A stretch of 64,000 nucleotides of DNA from Lunularia cruciata (GCA_948567375.1 OX419762.1:17366001-17430000); one strand, 5' to 3'; shown: positions 25,601 through 38,899, numbered from the stretch's first letter. Notes: generated from the sequence alone by a model not told the origin. Numbers and translations are program-made.

Positions 25601-28227
25601 AGAGCGTCATCCTGAATCGGTTGCACCTGAGAATATTCCCCCTGACAGACATCTAGATGCTCTCCATCGCCAGGCTATGGCTGCTGCAGAGGCTCGACTT
25701 AAAACTTCACAATGTCAACCAAGTTTAATGGGGTGCGGTTATGAGCAGGAGCCGGAAGAAGCAGAAAGTAGAGTTGGTGTGGAAGAAACAGAATCTGTTC
25801 CACCAAGAGGAAGGGCAAGGGTTCCTCTGTCTTCACGTCTGCTATCGCGTCCAGAGAAGCTTCAGCGTACTTCAGATAGTCTACCTAATGCTTCCACAGC
25901 ATCTTGTGATGTTTTCAACAGATCAGAGGAACAGCCGGGTAGCTCAGCAAAGCCCCAATCCCAGGCTGCTGGTCCAAGGTATGTTCACATGCCAAGTCTA
26001 TAATAATATTTTGTAATTGTGCAATATCTTGGTGTATTTTGGTCCATCCTTTCTCCAAGTGCATATTTAGTACGATAAGTTTAGGATATCAAAAGGGTGT
26101 TTCACGACTAACGTAAAACTGGATAGACATCTAAATTCGTTTCATCTAATAGAGAACTTAGCAGTTAGTAGCACACGAGTTATACACTCTTCATGGACAG
26201 AGTTGATCACCTTTGTGTTCAGTTACAGGTTATATACCACACTGTATTTTAGCTTTCATTAAATCGTTTTTTCTTTTTGTGCTCTAGTCATGCCGGCCCT
26301 TTTGAAGCCGCTCTTGAGAGATTCAATGCTGGAGAGCGGGACGCCAAGGGTAAGGGGCAAGTGCAAGATGATGAATCCTCGCAAGTGGCTACGGCTCCTA
26401 GCAGTCATCAGGCTCAAGCGGAGGGGCAGAGTTCACTGCGCGTCCGGCTGGAGGATGGGCGTGTGCAGACGCTTTCTTTTCCTGCGAGTAAGATCATCAG
26501 TACATTGTTGAGAACTTCTCATAGATATGTGAACTGTATCCAGATTTCTATAACATCATCCGGACTTTCTGCTGCTTGTTCTTTTCTCCTCATCTGCAGA
26601 TTATCATCTTCGACTTACACTTGTTCTGTGTATTAACCCGTTTATTGAAGTGCAGGTCGAATATGCATCTGTGAAGTCAAATGTCCTAACTGAAGAGTAG
26701 ATAGTAACCTATTCAAGGGCTGCACGTTGAGCTGTTGCTGTACTCAGTTAGCACAGGTTGTCGGAGCTGCATATAACTTGTATTTCGGACAAAATAGGGG
26801 ATTTTCGCTCAACTCCCGCTGACAATTCTGGATTCCATGGCTTATCTCCTATAAACTTTTGATGAGGAGTGCACGGCTTGTGGTGTACCTAGATAGAGGT
26901 TGAGTCAGATCAAGAATATAAGCTCTCAACTTGGGCTCGCGCATGATAGAAGTGGTGGCACTCATAAGTCACTGACGTAGCGTGAAGCATCACTTCTCTT
27001 TCAATACCAACAGGTTGTGATGCTGGTGATTTGTAGATACATTGCTGCAGTCAGTCAGAGATTCTGTCGTACCGGAAGGTGCCGACGTGTCTGCTTATGG
27101 CTTTGTAAGTATCTCGAGTGCAGTGTGTGCAGCGGAGGTTTTCACAAGTTCCCGCTAAAGAAACTTCCTGGATAGATACCATACATGTCATGGCCTTAAA
27201 GTTTTTATCACGCAGATAAGTTGGTACTTGTCTGCAGAAACAATTATTTATAGTTTGTGATGATTTTGTCGTGTGACAGTTTATTCCGATTCCAGAACCA
27301 CATTTTGTGGAAGGAGAAGACTTGGGAGCCACTCTTGAAGAGGGTAAGCCACCGTTTTTGGCTTATTCTTTCACTTTTGGCCTTCATGTGCTTCTTCTGT
27401 GACGCTTAACTTCTATGATGGTCTTTGAAGCTTGAAATGTGGTGTTTACATCCAACCGTTGGCTTGTACGTGCCTTTTGGCAGTTGGGCTCGTACCACGT
27501 GGTATTGTGCATCTGCTACAGATGTCTACAAGAGGCATGGTTCGACAGGGTAGGACAAGAGCACATCGCCGTCGACGGTACGTCCCTGATCTTGATGATG
27601 AGGTATACAACGTAGTGGGAATGTTTCGACACTTGGCAGATTACCCACATGAGCGACAGGACCTTACGTACGAGGAGTTGATGGAGCTTGAAGAGAGCAT
27701 TGGCCGTGGTTAGTCATGAAAGGATTTCTCTCCTTTCCTTTTTCCTTTCTCTTGGGAATCCATCATACTTCTCTGAAAGAAGACCTATGCCTAGATGAGT
27801 TGGATGTCATAAATTAAGAGAAGGCTAAGCATTGTTCACTGGAAGTAAAGTCATTACTCACATAAATGGATCTGTGGTTTTCTGTCAGCAGAAGGTTTGA
27901 AACCTGAAACTACACACTCTACGCGGGGTCTGAATGTAGATGTGACCTGAGAACACGTTTCATGATTGTGCAGTACATGTTGGTGTTCCGGAGGAGGTTA
28001 TTGCAGCTCTTCCCACTCACACTGTGAAAACAAAGAAGACGGAGGCAACTGCTGATGGCGTTCAGAATGAAGAGGATGCGGATGTTTGCATTGTATGTAT
28101 GGCCGGGATGATGGATGGTGAGGAGGCCTTGGCTTTGCCTTGTGTCCATACCTTCCACCCTCTGTGCATCCGGCGGTGGCTGGAGCAGTCAACGTGCTGT
28201 CCCACTTGCAAACACTGTCTTATTTAA
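22650..28227 (+). CDS. UBA - split UBX - UBX - RING-H2 protein, probable CDC48-linked E3 ubiquitin ligase (11 exons)
   Basis: Predicted exons: 22650-23291, 23667-23901, 24289-24433, 24513-24552, 24602-24842, 24967-25978, 26288-26487, 27037-27104, 27280-27343, 27484-27708, 27974-28227. All introns are GT-AG, all phases agree, and the sum is 3126 nt (1041 residues plus TAA). The start ATGGCGGAC at 22650 has a good plant context. Domains: UBA about residues 4-38 (AMGFPSDWCERAL); charged helix 200-236; first UBX in two halves, 274-311 (TQLQIRCPG, TLKEVRAYVE) and 422-460 (FLIPIPRQEYF, ESTLAQAQLGPRGTLVV); polar, helix-prone middle 460-810; second UBX 820-895 (SLRVRLEDG, TLLQSVRDSVV, TLEEVGLVPRGIV); a LTYEELMELEESIG box at about 944-957, like the stretch before the RING of BIG BROTHER-type ligases; RING-H2 996-1036, spacing C-x2-C-x14-C-x-H-x2-H-x2-C-x10-C-x2-C. 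By family knowledge UBA binds ubiquitin, UBX binds CDC48/p97 and RING-H2 binds E2. Least certain: the 49-nt intron 24553-24601. A better acceptor at 24620 breaks phase unless another donor is used. A split into two genes is unlikely, because the second UBX runs across exons 7-10 into the RING exons. Confidence 0.82.
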
Positions 28228-31200
28228 AATGCGAGCAATCATTCTATTCAAAGGTAAATTTTCCATTGAGCTCGTCATGTAAGTGCAGGTTTGACGTATT
28301 GGTTTCTGTTTCGTTTTTGTCTGTCGTAGCTGATGGAAATCTGAAGGGTAGGGACATTTGATGTTTCTGGTGAATAGGCAATGCTTATATGGGTTTCAAG
28401 ATCTATCTGTGTCCTAGTAGCCGTGAACCTGCACGCATGCTCTCTAGGGTACGCTTCATTCAGTAAGAACTTTTTATGACGTGAAGTAGGGAGTTGAGTA
28501 TAGGTGCATACTTATTTCTGGTTTGATGTACATCCGTATTATTAGAATGCGATTGATAGAGAATCTCTTAAAACTTCACCTTACCTACAGCTGGTGAGAT
28601 CATCAATCACATAAGGTACTATATTTTCCCCAATGAGAGTTACTCTCTTACAATAGGTAGGTGTTGGGCTCTAGGGGCATACCGGCACCTCTCTATCACC
28701 GGAGCTTCTGTGAACGTGTTTGTGTTCTCGACATACTTCACTTCTAAGCTTGTTACCTCATGCATATTGCAGAAACAAGATCCCAATAGAAATGGTCTTC
28801 TGGTGACACAGAGGTCGTCATCAAGCTTGCCAGATCTGTTGCTCTTCGCAGTTAATGCTCCTCGGTTATTGTGGCACCTGAGGTGCGGTGATTGTAGCAG
28901 TTTGTTTCCTACCTGGTTTTAAGGAAATTATTTCTTGAGTGTCTATATGTGCGCTGTCACTCACCTTGTACCTTTTCGATTATTAAACTGATAGATAGGA
29001 TGGCCTCTCTCTACAGTAGTATTACTTGCTACCCTCCTGAGAGGTCAGAAGCTCAACAATCCGTTCTTAAGGAGAACATTACCTGTGAAGAGATAGGGCT
29101 TCAACGCGTAAATATATGTATTGAAGCATGTGTAACATGGCCCATTGGTCTGCATGGACAAAAATTTGCGTGGTATTCTTTTATTAAAGTTTTGAAGTTG
29201 TGATTGGAATCTCCAAATCTGCAGTCTGAAAAGCAGTGTTGATCGTTTCATTTCTCCTGAGATCTATATGAACTTAATACGTCGTCCATAGGTTAGCGCT
29301 CGCATTTTCTCTTTCTAAGAGATAAGAGCTCTCGTCGTTAAGGCTTTCGACCTCGGTAAACGGGTGAGAAGAGTGCTGCTTGAAGATCATCTCATGAGCC
29401 AGCAACACAGCGTTTTCTCGGGCCATCTTTTTTCGATCCCAGCATAAAATTTTGTAGAACTTGCTTTATCTTCTTCCACAGCGTGTGGCTTACCCACAAA
29501 CGGTGTAACTTCCGTGTCTGTCTGCCCCTCTTCACTGGATGCCTACCGTGCCCATTCGTTTACAAGCATCACTTATTAAGCTTGCCAACACTACTTGCAG
29601 TAGCAGGTGTAAATTGCTGAAGAGTTTTAATGCGACTGTTCAAGATAAAATCTTTCCAAGAGACAATTCCTATAACAAGTGCTGTGCGTAGTAGATGAAT
29701 CTGAAAAAGATTTCAAATTTGTTCGATATTTCACGCTGCATTCTCTACAGACAGAAAACGTGACTAAGCCGACAACGGCAGCTACAACTTGGTAGGAGTA
29801 GTTACAGGGTCTTTGGGTACCTTTGGAAACGTAAAAGAGCCCACCGAAATATACTGTACGTAATCGAAAGTGAGGGTCGCTCCATGCGCTTGTACATTGG
29901 ACATTGGGTCCTCATCACGAGGAATAAATAGGTCCTGTCGTGTTCTAGGCAGAAAAGCAAGGGTCGCGATGTTGAATGTATGATAAAGTTGTCTCACACT
30001 GCATTGCATCACCCTCTAGGGACGAATCACGGCTAGTTTAAGCTCGCGAGGAACTCGATCTCTAGGTAAGAGCGCTCGAAAGGGTCCACTGAGGCGAGAG
30101 GGAAAGGGAGATACCTTCCCTGCAGAAAACTGGTTTGCTTAACTTCTAGTGCAATTCAGATTGTCCCGCACTATAGTCCAAGTCTTTATTTATTGGTTAG
30201 ACCCTTCAGACATGAAAGAAGCAGCCAAAGTAAGCTCTGGATGGATCAAGTCAAAAGTGTATGTCCCGCGAGTAGAGAAAGGTAGTATCCTAGTCCAAGA
30301 CGAGAAGCCTGTCTTGAAATGGTTTGAAATTTTCTTGCTGCAGCCCCATCCATAGAGAGGCTCAAAGGCACCCATGAGGATTCTTCTATTGATTATTCAT
30401 TGCTTTCTAGCCTGTAAGTGTAAAGTACATCTCAACACCCAAAGTTTTCTTCAAAGACATTGTCAAACACCAGTGAACCCGAGTTTCAAAGAATGTTAGA
30501 TACGTCAAATTACATGGATGGAAGATACTTCGGGTACATGGGTAGGGGTAGGGTTGGAGTAGCCGGAGGCATATCCTCAGTGTCTGATTGCCGGGGAATC
30601 ACATTTAGACTCGTTGGACTCACTCGAATACAACAGCCTATGACTGGCGCAGATTCCCTCGAGAGTCGGATAATTGCTCATGAGGTGAACTTCCCCCTTT
30701 GATGCATTTGAAACCTTCAGTGTCAATCCATAGTCAGGTACTTCAACGTCTACTCGAATGAAAGAGGAAGGAGCTCGAGTACAGAAAACAACGCGTACAT
30801 CTCACTCACTCAGCTCTGAAGCATCTTCGTCATACAGCTTAGAGAGAAGTAGAGCAAAAAGAACAACACACACTTGGGGTACAGAAAGACCTCAGCAAAC
30901 CTCTCTATCTCCTCTTGAAGGTTCTCTGAAGTCGCGAATAACATCTCAACGATACTGAAAGAGTAACATTACTCATTAAGTTCACATAGAACACGATCGA
31001 TCTGCAGGTACCCAATAACTTTAGACAACATAATGACAACCCAGCCGGGCCATGTTCAGCCAGGGTTAACTCGCCATCGACACTTATTGGACTTGCTTCA
31101 AATCGTCGTCAGTGATTTCCATAATTGCAGTGCACTGGTGTAATTATTTTTCTTAGCCAAATCATCTAATCCACGATGTAATCATGAAATAAGTTCAAAG

Positions 31201-34200
31201 TTGTCATCACTAACTGAAAAGTCCCCTGATCCTCGGGGTTTGACCATTTCTCTATGCAGGCACAGGCTCAAGAAAAGTCTCCGGACCCTCAGACTTTGAC
31301 CGTTCGAGAAAGCTACTGTATCCCATTTTCTCCAGTAGTAGTGGAATTTTCACTGTGACATCATTTAATTGACTTCAATTCTATTCATTTCTTCAATCGC
31401 TAAATCGACTAATACAGATAACTAAGCATCTCTTCATTTTCCAAAAAGCAAAAAGAAGTTTTCACCCTCACGTAATAAGAGAACAACTGGTTAGCAAATC
31501 ATGGGGCTGGTGTCAAATTCAACCAACTCCTCGTCACTTATGAACCAATATACTCGACGTGAAACTGGGATACATCAAGATGATACCTATCTCTCATCAT
31601 AGTGAGGACAAACACCGAATCAGATAAACCCTCCACCAGGGTTTAGCTCACATGAACACACAAACACGGTTGCATTACTTAACCTCTGGAGATAAAGCAC
31701 CATCACTCGACGAGTGGGTCCCTTCTTATATAGCATGATTTATGCTACTACGACTCAACTCAAGACTCTAGAAGTCCTGCAAAAATGCATTCATCTACGT
31801 AACTTGTCTCTTACACAACAACAACAACGACGACGACGACGTTTGTACTAATCAACTAGTAACTAAACAGCTTTCCTGTTTGATCTTCTATTGCTTTTCA
31901 ATCAAACAGAATTATAGTGGAGAATTCCAAAGCAGGAAAAAGGAAGACATCTCCCGCTCAAAGTAGTCTAACATAGTCGTAGGAAACCAAACAATCATCT
32001 ACAGAGAGTTCAATCATCAGTTTCTTCTCTTTTATTTTGTTTCCAAGAGATTAGATTAGATTACTATAGTCACAAACTCGGAACGTGAGCAAGGGTGGTC
32101 GCAGGGTAACTTTGACTTACTTTGTCGAGATGATTACGATTTATGAATGAAACGACTTCATGAATTGTTGATGCATATTCATCTGTTGTATTAGATAAGA
32201 GGGAGATGAGCACATAAAGTTGCAAATAACAAACTGAAAGTCAATCTATTCGATAGTTTTCTTCAACAGAGGATTAGGGGGTTCAATTATTCTGTTCAAT
32301 TATGGATTCCGTAGCGACTCCGTAAAACGATTTACTTGTCCGGCACGTTAACATAACGGGGTGCGGCCGGAGATGAACCAATAGGACTTTACGGGCATGC
32401 AGTCCATTTCCGTAGAATGTTCCCGTTCCCGGTTACTTCTAACTTCCGTAATCGTCGTTACGACCTCATTCAATTTCAGTGGGTTCGATGTCAACATGTC
32501 ACCCAGTGAATTCAGTTCCGTAGCTATTTTCCGTAGATATGCAATTGGAACACCCTAGTGTTTGTCCTCGATCAGGTGAAATGCTTATAATGCATTTCGC
32601 AATTAGAAATTTCCACCATCACGAGAATGTCACTCAAGCCCAAACATCCAAACCTTGCTGGGGAGACCGACTAATTCACTGAAGAATTACGGTAATTGTA
32701 GACGGTTTCTTCGCTGTAATACAAAAACAAGTGGCTATAAACTTATATCACATTCGAAGTAACTGTAATTGTATTTGGATAAATCTTGAATTAGCAAGAG
32801 GGTGTCCTTTTATGAACAAAGGAAGAAAATGAAAATTTGATGTCATGGTGCAAAAGTCGATGTTTGGTGGCTGACTGTATATATGTTAAAGGGCGTTTCC
32901 GTGTCCCGTTGGAAAAGATATGGCAAAGGACAGATGACCGCAATTCTTGAAACCTCCATAGAATACAAAACGTTTTATTATTTTCCAGGACAAAATCAGA
33001 TACAGGTTATTGGACAAGAAAGGGTTTAAGAGTCATGCGCGCAAAATTAACACTAAATGCAATTAGTAAACGTGGTTTTATCATAACGCACATGTGGAAG
33101 TAAGGGGTTTCGGTTTACCTCTAATTAATGTTCATCACCTCCCATACCCAGAAACCCCAAAAGAGATTTGCGGGTGGTATACTTTTTTCCGGGACGGATA
33201 AGTTATGGGATACAGCGCTCACCCCCACTAATTCAAAATGTGTACCTGTGTTCCACCTACATTAAAAATATCCGTGACCCCAAAATTTTGTATTATGATA
33301 AATTGTAGGACCACTCCCCAACTGAGACGCACTAATGCAAGTACAGAGTTTGCAAAACTATCTCTATACAAATAAATACAAACTAAAATTTCTATGCAGA
33401 GTATCAACTAATTAATTGATTATATTTGAATGTAACTGTAGATTATTTATCATCAGCCAATGGATCACCAATCACTTGTTTGTATTTATTTGAACTCGAT
33501 GGTAGTTTTGGTGTGGTTTCACCTTGCCACAAGCATGGCCGTTAAGCAACTAGGAGTAGGAGTGTTCAGTGGGAGATGGATATTGGCTTTGGAATCTATT
33601 ATCTTAGGACGAAACGGTTAGACTGGTTCAGTATAGATTATAAATCATAAGATAATATATTCGTTTTGGGTCAAGGAATGCCATACTTGATGACGCATAA
33701 CCGACCATACTTGATCCATAAAAACCATGGTCCATATTTGGAATGTGGAATATGTATGAGCTTTTGCTCACATCTAAGTAGCCAATTAAGTATCCACACA
33801 CGCACCTTCTCCTTAAATTGATATGGTTGATGAAGTTAGATTATGGAGCATTGTCCATAATTGTGGAAATGGAACTTGAATATGAGCTGCGCTGAAAGTT
33901 GCTGAGCTGTCTAGAAAAGTGGAAGAGCACTTTTTATTTTTATGATTGACTTAATAAGCCCCATGAACCATATTTATGACATGGAACTGAGCTTTGACTA
34001 AATTTGGAAGAGTTTACTCCACTGATTAATGATTTTTTGTTGAAAGGTTTACTATAAACTATGGATATTTAAATTTGATTATGAGTTTAAAACCAATCAG
34101 AGATCATGGAATAAATATTCCAATTCTGAGACTAAACCTTTAAAAAACCTACTGTTTTAGGTTTATGTGAAATATGGAATATGATTACTATAAGTTATGA

Positions 34201-34900
34201 GGAGGTACATCTTAGAGTAGGATGAATTTAGCAATTACAACTGGGGTCGGAGTGATCTAAGACTTAATAGAAAATACTTGCTAATGCTCTTCATAAAAGA
34301 TCAAGATTGAAGATAGTCTCATTACAAATTTGAACTCAATTACAAAGGTAGACTTCCTTAAGATGCAACATTCAGATCACTTTCATGAAGAGAAAGTGAA
34401 TATAGATCCTTATCAAGGTTCAAACTTACGATAAAAGTATCCAAGTTTTAGAAATTGTACTCAAATAGAATGGAAGTAGTAGCTTTTAAGATGATAAAAG
34501 TGAAATGTTGAATATAAACATTTATCCTTATGTTTATAGTCAAGTTTGTGAACCATTTCTCCCAAGTGGCCTACAAACCAAATGTTAAGCTTTATTTTTG
34601 GACTTAGAATTCTATTGTTGAATTGAGTCTTAATGAAAAAAAAAATTAAATAAAATTTCCTATTTTAAAACTTGTATTAATATAATATGAAACTACAGTT
34701 AGCTTTAAGGAGACTCCGTAGATCATCTTTTAGCAATATATGATTGTAACAAAGTTGAGTTGCAATTTTGTAAAGATACGAGCATTAAATAAGTTGGCTA
34801 GTTGTTTATAATCATGTAATGTTTGTGACAAGAAAATAGGATTTGGTGATATTTGAGCTTGCTCTAGGATTGCTTAAGTTTGATGACCAATTTAGGCTAC
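28228..34900. other. 3' flank and intergenic sequence, no gene seen
   Basis: The first few hundred bases should hold the 3' untranslated region of the RING gene, but no clear poly(A) signal was placed. Small open frames at 28710-28922, 30149-30355, 30460-30702 and 30758-30958 have no recognisable domain, no partner exons with matching splice phases, and are not accepted as genes. Composition is intermediate to about 31 kb, then increasingly AT-rich. A short trinucleotide array (CAA then CGA units) lies at 31819-31843. No transposon ends were found. Confidence 0.5.
31819..31843 (+). repeat. (CAA)n(CGA)n trinucleotide repeat
   Basis: A compound simple repeat: several CAA/ACA units passing directly into several CGA/GAC units. 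Non-coding context. Confidence 0.85.
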
Positions 34901-34911
34901 TTACATCAACG

Positions 34912-34951
34912 CTTTTATAAATTGACATTTATAAATGTCAATTTATAAAAG
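34912..34951. repeat. Perfect 40-bp palindrome
   Basis: The 40 bases equal their own reverse complement, with left arm CTTTTATAAATTGACATTTA and no spacer. Three more Watson-Crick pairs follow outside one G-T wobble (34908-34910 with 34953-34955). A perfect spacerless palindrome of this length could extrude a cruciform. It could be the fused ends of a small element or a regulatory hairpin; nothing around it decides. Confidence 0.95.
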
Positions 34952-34955
34952 TGTT

Positions 34956-36740
34956 TTAATTTGCTCTGATAATGTAGTGTAATGTAAATTATAAAATCTG
35001 AAATATCAAATACAAGCCCATGAAGGCTATGCTATTGTCTAGTTAATTTTGGGTACTAGTGGACTTGGGACAATTTTAGCTTATCATTATAGGACTTCTT
35101 AATTTTGAGTGAATGCACTCAATATATTATAAGTAAATGTTGTAAGTATCGAAGGATGAGTTGAAGAAAATATTAGTAAAGTTTCAAAAAATGAGTACAA
35201 AAATAAACATAAATAGGAAATGTATTCAGTGATAAGGATTATTTGTGTAAATATATGATAAAATTATCTTATTTAGATCATATTATATTGTAATTTAGTT
35301 ATTTTTGGTGTGAGTTATTTGAAAGTTGAGTGCTATATTTCTAAATTTACTATATCTAAAACTAATTACGACTAACTAAGATTACTAAAACTAATATCAC
35401 TATAAAGTAAAAGTATATCAAGAAAAATTATCAAAATTAGTATGTATGAAAACCTAATGTCAAAGTACTAATAATATAAAGAGTAAGAACAGGTCATGTC
35501 CTCAAGGATATAGGATGGAAGTGACTAAAACCAAGATAAGGTTGTCACTATGATGACTTTTTATTGTTTTGTGTTAACCTCTTGGGCAAAGTCATTTCTC
35601 ATATATTATGCTCACTATAAACTAATTACATAAGACTCTTGAAAGTAATAGTTCATTTTTAACAAAGTTCACTTCACCCAAGAATCTTTGTACCTTCCCC
35701 GTGACCCGACCAAATTTTGGACAGCTATTGTTGGAGCAATCTTGAGTACTACAATATGCACTCACATCATGAAGTTCATGTCATACAAGATCAATAAAAA
35801 TAAGGGTTCTTACAAATAGTATCCTAGAACATGCAAACTAAGAGGAAGTAAGATCTTCCTAGGGTCCAATCACCTTGATGACTATGATTGTGCCATAGAC
35901 TTTTACCTTTCCCAAAAATGCACACTATCACATAAGTTTGGAGTGATTATGATGCTCAATCCCACATGGAAATGTTACTTTACAATACTCTAGGCGTTTG
36001 GCAACCTATCTTTATATCATTCATGACCTCTACAGAGCTCATAGAGTGGTGCATTCTAGTTCCACCTGAATGATTCTACTCACTCAAGTGCTTCTACTCA
36101 TATGTCAAGATACCTCAATCCCATTCAACTAAGCATGCAATCACTCTTAGAAAGTGAAAAATAATACAAATATACTAAACCCAAGAGTCTTGATAGTATA
36201 AACTTCATTTATTGCAAAAGAAAGATGCACCAAATGGACAAAGTGATCATCGAGCTTAAGCCTTTTATATGCTTCACACTTAGCCGTGAAGAAATCCAAT
36301 TGTTACAATGAGCCAAAAAGCTCCTAAATACATCTAAGGCACTCAATGCTAATCATATCTTATCCACTAATCCTTAACCTAATCCTTGAGTAAGGGTGGG
36401 CCACGGTTATAGCCACCCTAGCCTGGTTTTCTACCTTTAGCTTGTTAATTACTAGACTAACATAAGTCCTTCGTATCATATTCTAACTATTATGTCCAAA
36501 GTATGTAGGACAACAAAGGGTATTGGTCTATGACTAAAAATTCTGCACTATCCTTCTTACAAGATCACATCTAGTCACTTTTGACAAAGTGGGCCACAAC
36601 TTGTCTCATATGTTGGTGGTGTTACTCAACATTGGTACAACTTGTGGTACTAATGACAAACTGCTCATCCCTTTACATATCTAAATTAGCTATGTGATCT
36701 CCTTCATGTAACCTTCAACTACTCATTTGAAGCTAGTATG
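34956..36740. other. AT-rich sequence, no gene seen
   Basis: No domain or LTR boundary was recognised. The part from about 35560 ('gtgttaacctcttgggca') shows a few short resemblances to the dispersed repeat at 3150-4130 and 63030-64000, and may be a third, more diverged relative. Confidence 0.4.
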
Positions 36741-38306
36741 AGTCTGTAAATACTTGGAGGTAATATACCTTGTAGTTTGAGTAACATCACCTTGAGTTGG
36801 TCATTTGTGTACACTTTCCTCTCTAGTGTATCAATCTTGGTCTAAAGATCCTTTGTCTTTGAGTGCTGGGGTTTGTGTTGGCCATAAGTTCCCATTGGTT
36901 TAGTACTTGGGTCCACTATATGCCTGATTGTTTCAAGCAGTCCTTTTTGTTCATTTTCCAGGCTTGTTTGTTCACCAAGGAGCTTTTTTGTTGCTCCACC
37001 CTCTTCTCTCATTGACATTTCAAACTTGTTGTTAGGTCCAAGATACAAAGGTCAGCTATTATTCTTTATGTTCTCATATCTTGTTTCCATTGTTTTCATG
37101 TTTGGTATGGGGCTCTTTGAGTTTGGCCCGTAGGTCTTTTAGATTGTTGTTTCATACTTTTAGCTTGTCTTTGTACTTCTTTCATTGGTGGAAACATTGA
37201 TATTATGGTTTTCAACTTTGGAATTTAGCTATGCAAGTAGTGTCTTGAAGTGCTCATGTTGCTGGAGCTTGTCTTTTTGGAATTTCTCCAACTCCTTAAC
37301 TTTTATTTTTATTTTTATGAGCCTTTGCTCAATTCCTTTTATTGTAGAGAAGGATTGTTTCCATTGCTGTCGACTATGCCATCTTATGCAGCTGTTGGGC
37401 TAACATCATTGGATCATCAATCTTGGCATCAAGTTCTTTGTATAATGGTTGGAACTCCTCCAAGGCTTCCATCATAAGCATAACAATGTTTATTGTGTAG
37501 ACCATCATCAAGCAAATGAGTGATTTACCTTCATATTTCATGAAATTTAGGAAGGTTTTGGTCACACTTCTATTTGTAGGTTGTTCTTTGTTGTTTGCTT
37601 GGGTTGGTGCTAGTTGAGTTGGTTTTTCTTCTATGTTGGCCAAAGCCTTGTCATTTGCTTCTTCTACTATTGTTATACCTATTGTTATCCACTCGGAGAT
37701 TCTTCCACCCGTATGGTGACCAGGTCATCTCTCAAAAGGAACTTTACACTTGGGCATCATTCTAGGCTTGTTGCTTTGTGCCCTATTTGCCTAGTCTCAT
37801 CATTTTTTGCCATGTTAGATGGTCTTGCCTCCTCATTTTGCATCCTTAAAACAAAGTCAATGAAGGCTAAGGTTTCTATTGGAGTTTGCCTCAACTTAGC
37901 TATAGGGGTACCCTCATCTTCCTCCTCTATCTCTTTCCCTTTAAAAAGAAATATTTCCATGGTCATATCAATTGCAAGGGGGTAAAGATTGTGTTTTGTC
38001 ATTAATATCTCCCACATTTACCTCATTGATCTTGGGTAATGAGATATGGGTGAAGGAGTCATCACTCTCAACTTCTGCATTTTCTAATGAGATTGCACTC
38101 CTACTCATTTCTAAGGTGGATTGTTTGACCTTTCCCCATCATTTCTTGGAGCATCTTTGCTTCCATAATTGCTGAATGATATGCTCAGCATCTGCACCAC
38201 TTGTTTGTGCTTCTTAGAAGCATGAATCTTGAGCTTGGCCCCGGTCTCCTTCTTGCATAGGATTATTATATTATAGGTCTTGATGACAAGTACAAACTTC
38301 TTTGTG
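36740..38306 (-). pseudogene. Outer coding remnant, segment 1 (host of element C)
   Basis: Minus-strand frames at 36842-37048, 37374-37643, 37757-38017 and 38111-38306 are unusually long for this AT content, polar and Glu/Lys/Gln-rich (for example KLLGEQTSLENEQKGLLETI and FIDFVLRMQNEEARPSNM). I recognise no domain. The segment stops at the left LTR of element C and, on the minus strand, continues from 56300-56572 on the other side of C. It is probably an accessory or gag-like region of an older retroelement, interrupted by stops and frameshifts. Confidence 0.4.
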
Positions 38307-38899
38307 TGTAATGTTCTTGGGACAAGAGAAACACCAGAAAAGAAACATAAGAAAAATACAGGTTTCATCCCTCAATACTCTGATGCACCAAAGGAGGACC
38401 TTGTCTTTATTAGCAAAGAGTATCCACACAAAAAGGAACCATCCTTGGATCAAATACATGGATTGGTGATATGTCAGCAAGCTTCACTCTTAGATTAGTT
38501 GTATGGATTGGTGACATGTTGATCCTTGTCATATTTGGTTGGTCAAACAAGTTTGACCAAAGGGAATCTTTAGAGAATCTTCTTGTAGGAAGCTCAAAAT
38601 AGCATGGATAAGGTACCATTGAAAAGATCTTGATAAGAAAAACAAGGAGAAGGCAATACTTCTTACCTCAAAGGGCAAGGTATCTTATTTTTTGAGGCCT
38701 AGTTTGTTTGTTCTGGCCTCCAAAATAGGCTCTAAAGTTTAAAAACTTTAAAGTGTTTTTAGCCTTTGCCCTATTAGTGGAAGTACTCTTTTGGTGACAC
38801 CTTTATCTGATCTACTTAGATGATCATATATAACATCCCTAAAAATATTACCAAGCCAATTTCCACCTCCATATAATCTATCTAGCTAATGGTATTACA
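38307..38899 (-). repeat. 3' LTR of element C
   Basis: Starts TGTAATGTTC and ends GGTATTACA in plus-strand reading. Next to it, inside the element, lies ACGTCCCCCATTTAAG, which on the minus strand is a purine-rich tract suited to plus-strand priming. Confidence 0.8.

Noticed and set aside
26597-26655. Alternative exon between 26597 and 26655 in the RING gene
   Set aside because: Phases fit, but it would place hydrophobic residues unrelated to UBX where the UBX helix belongs; exon 27037-27104 gives the expected TLLQSVRDSV helix.
26288-26692. A separate gene end at about 26692, using the acceptor at 26655
   Set aside because: This reading truncates the second UBX after its second strand. Using the exon 27037-27104 restores helix and strand 3 with perfect phase.
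28710-30958. Small open frames downstream of the RING gene
   Set aside because: No domains, no matched splice phases and no conserved start context; treated as chance frames.
37185-38175. Plus-strand hydrophobic open frames, up to 123 residues
   Set aside because: Complement of the polar minus-strand remnants; the hydrophobic Phe/Leu/Ser content is typical of antisense reading.
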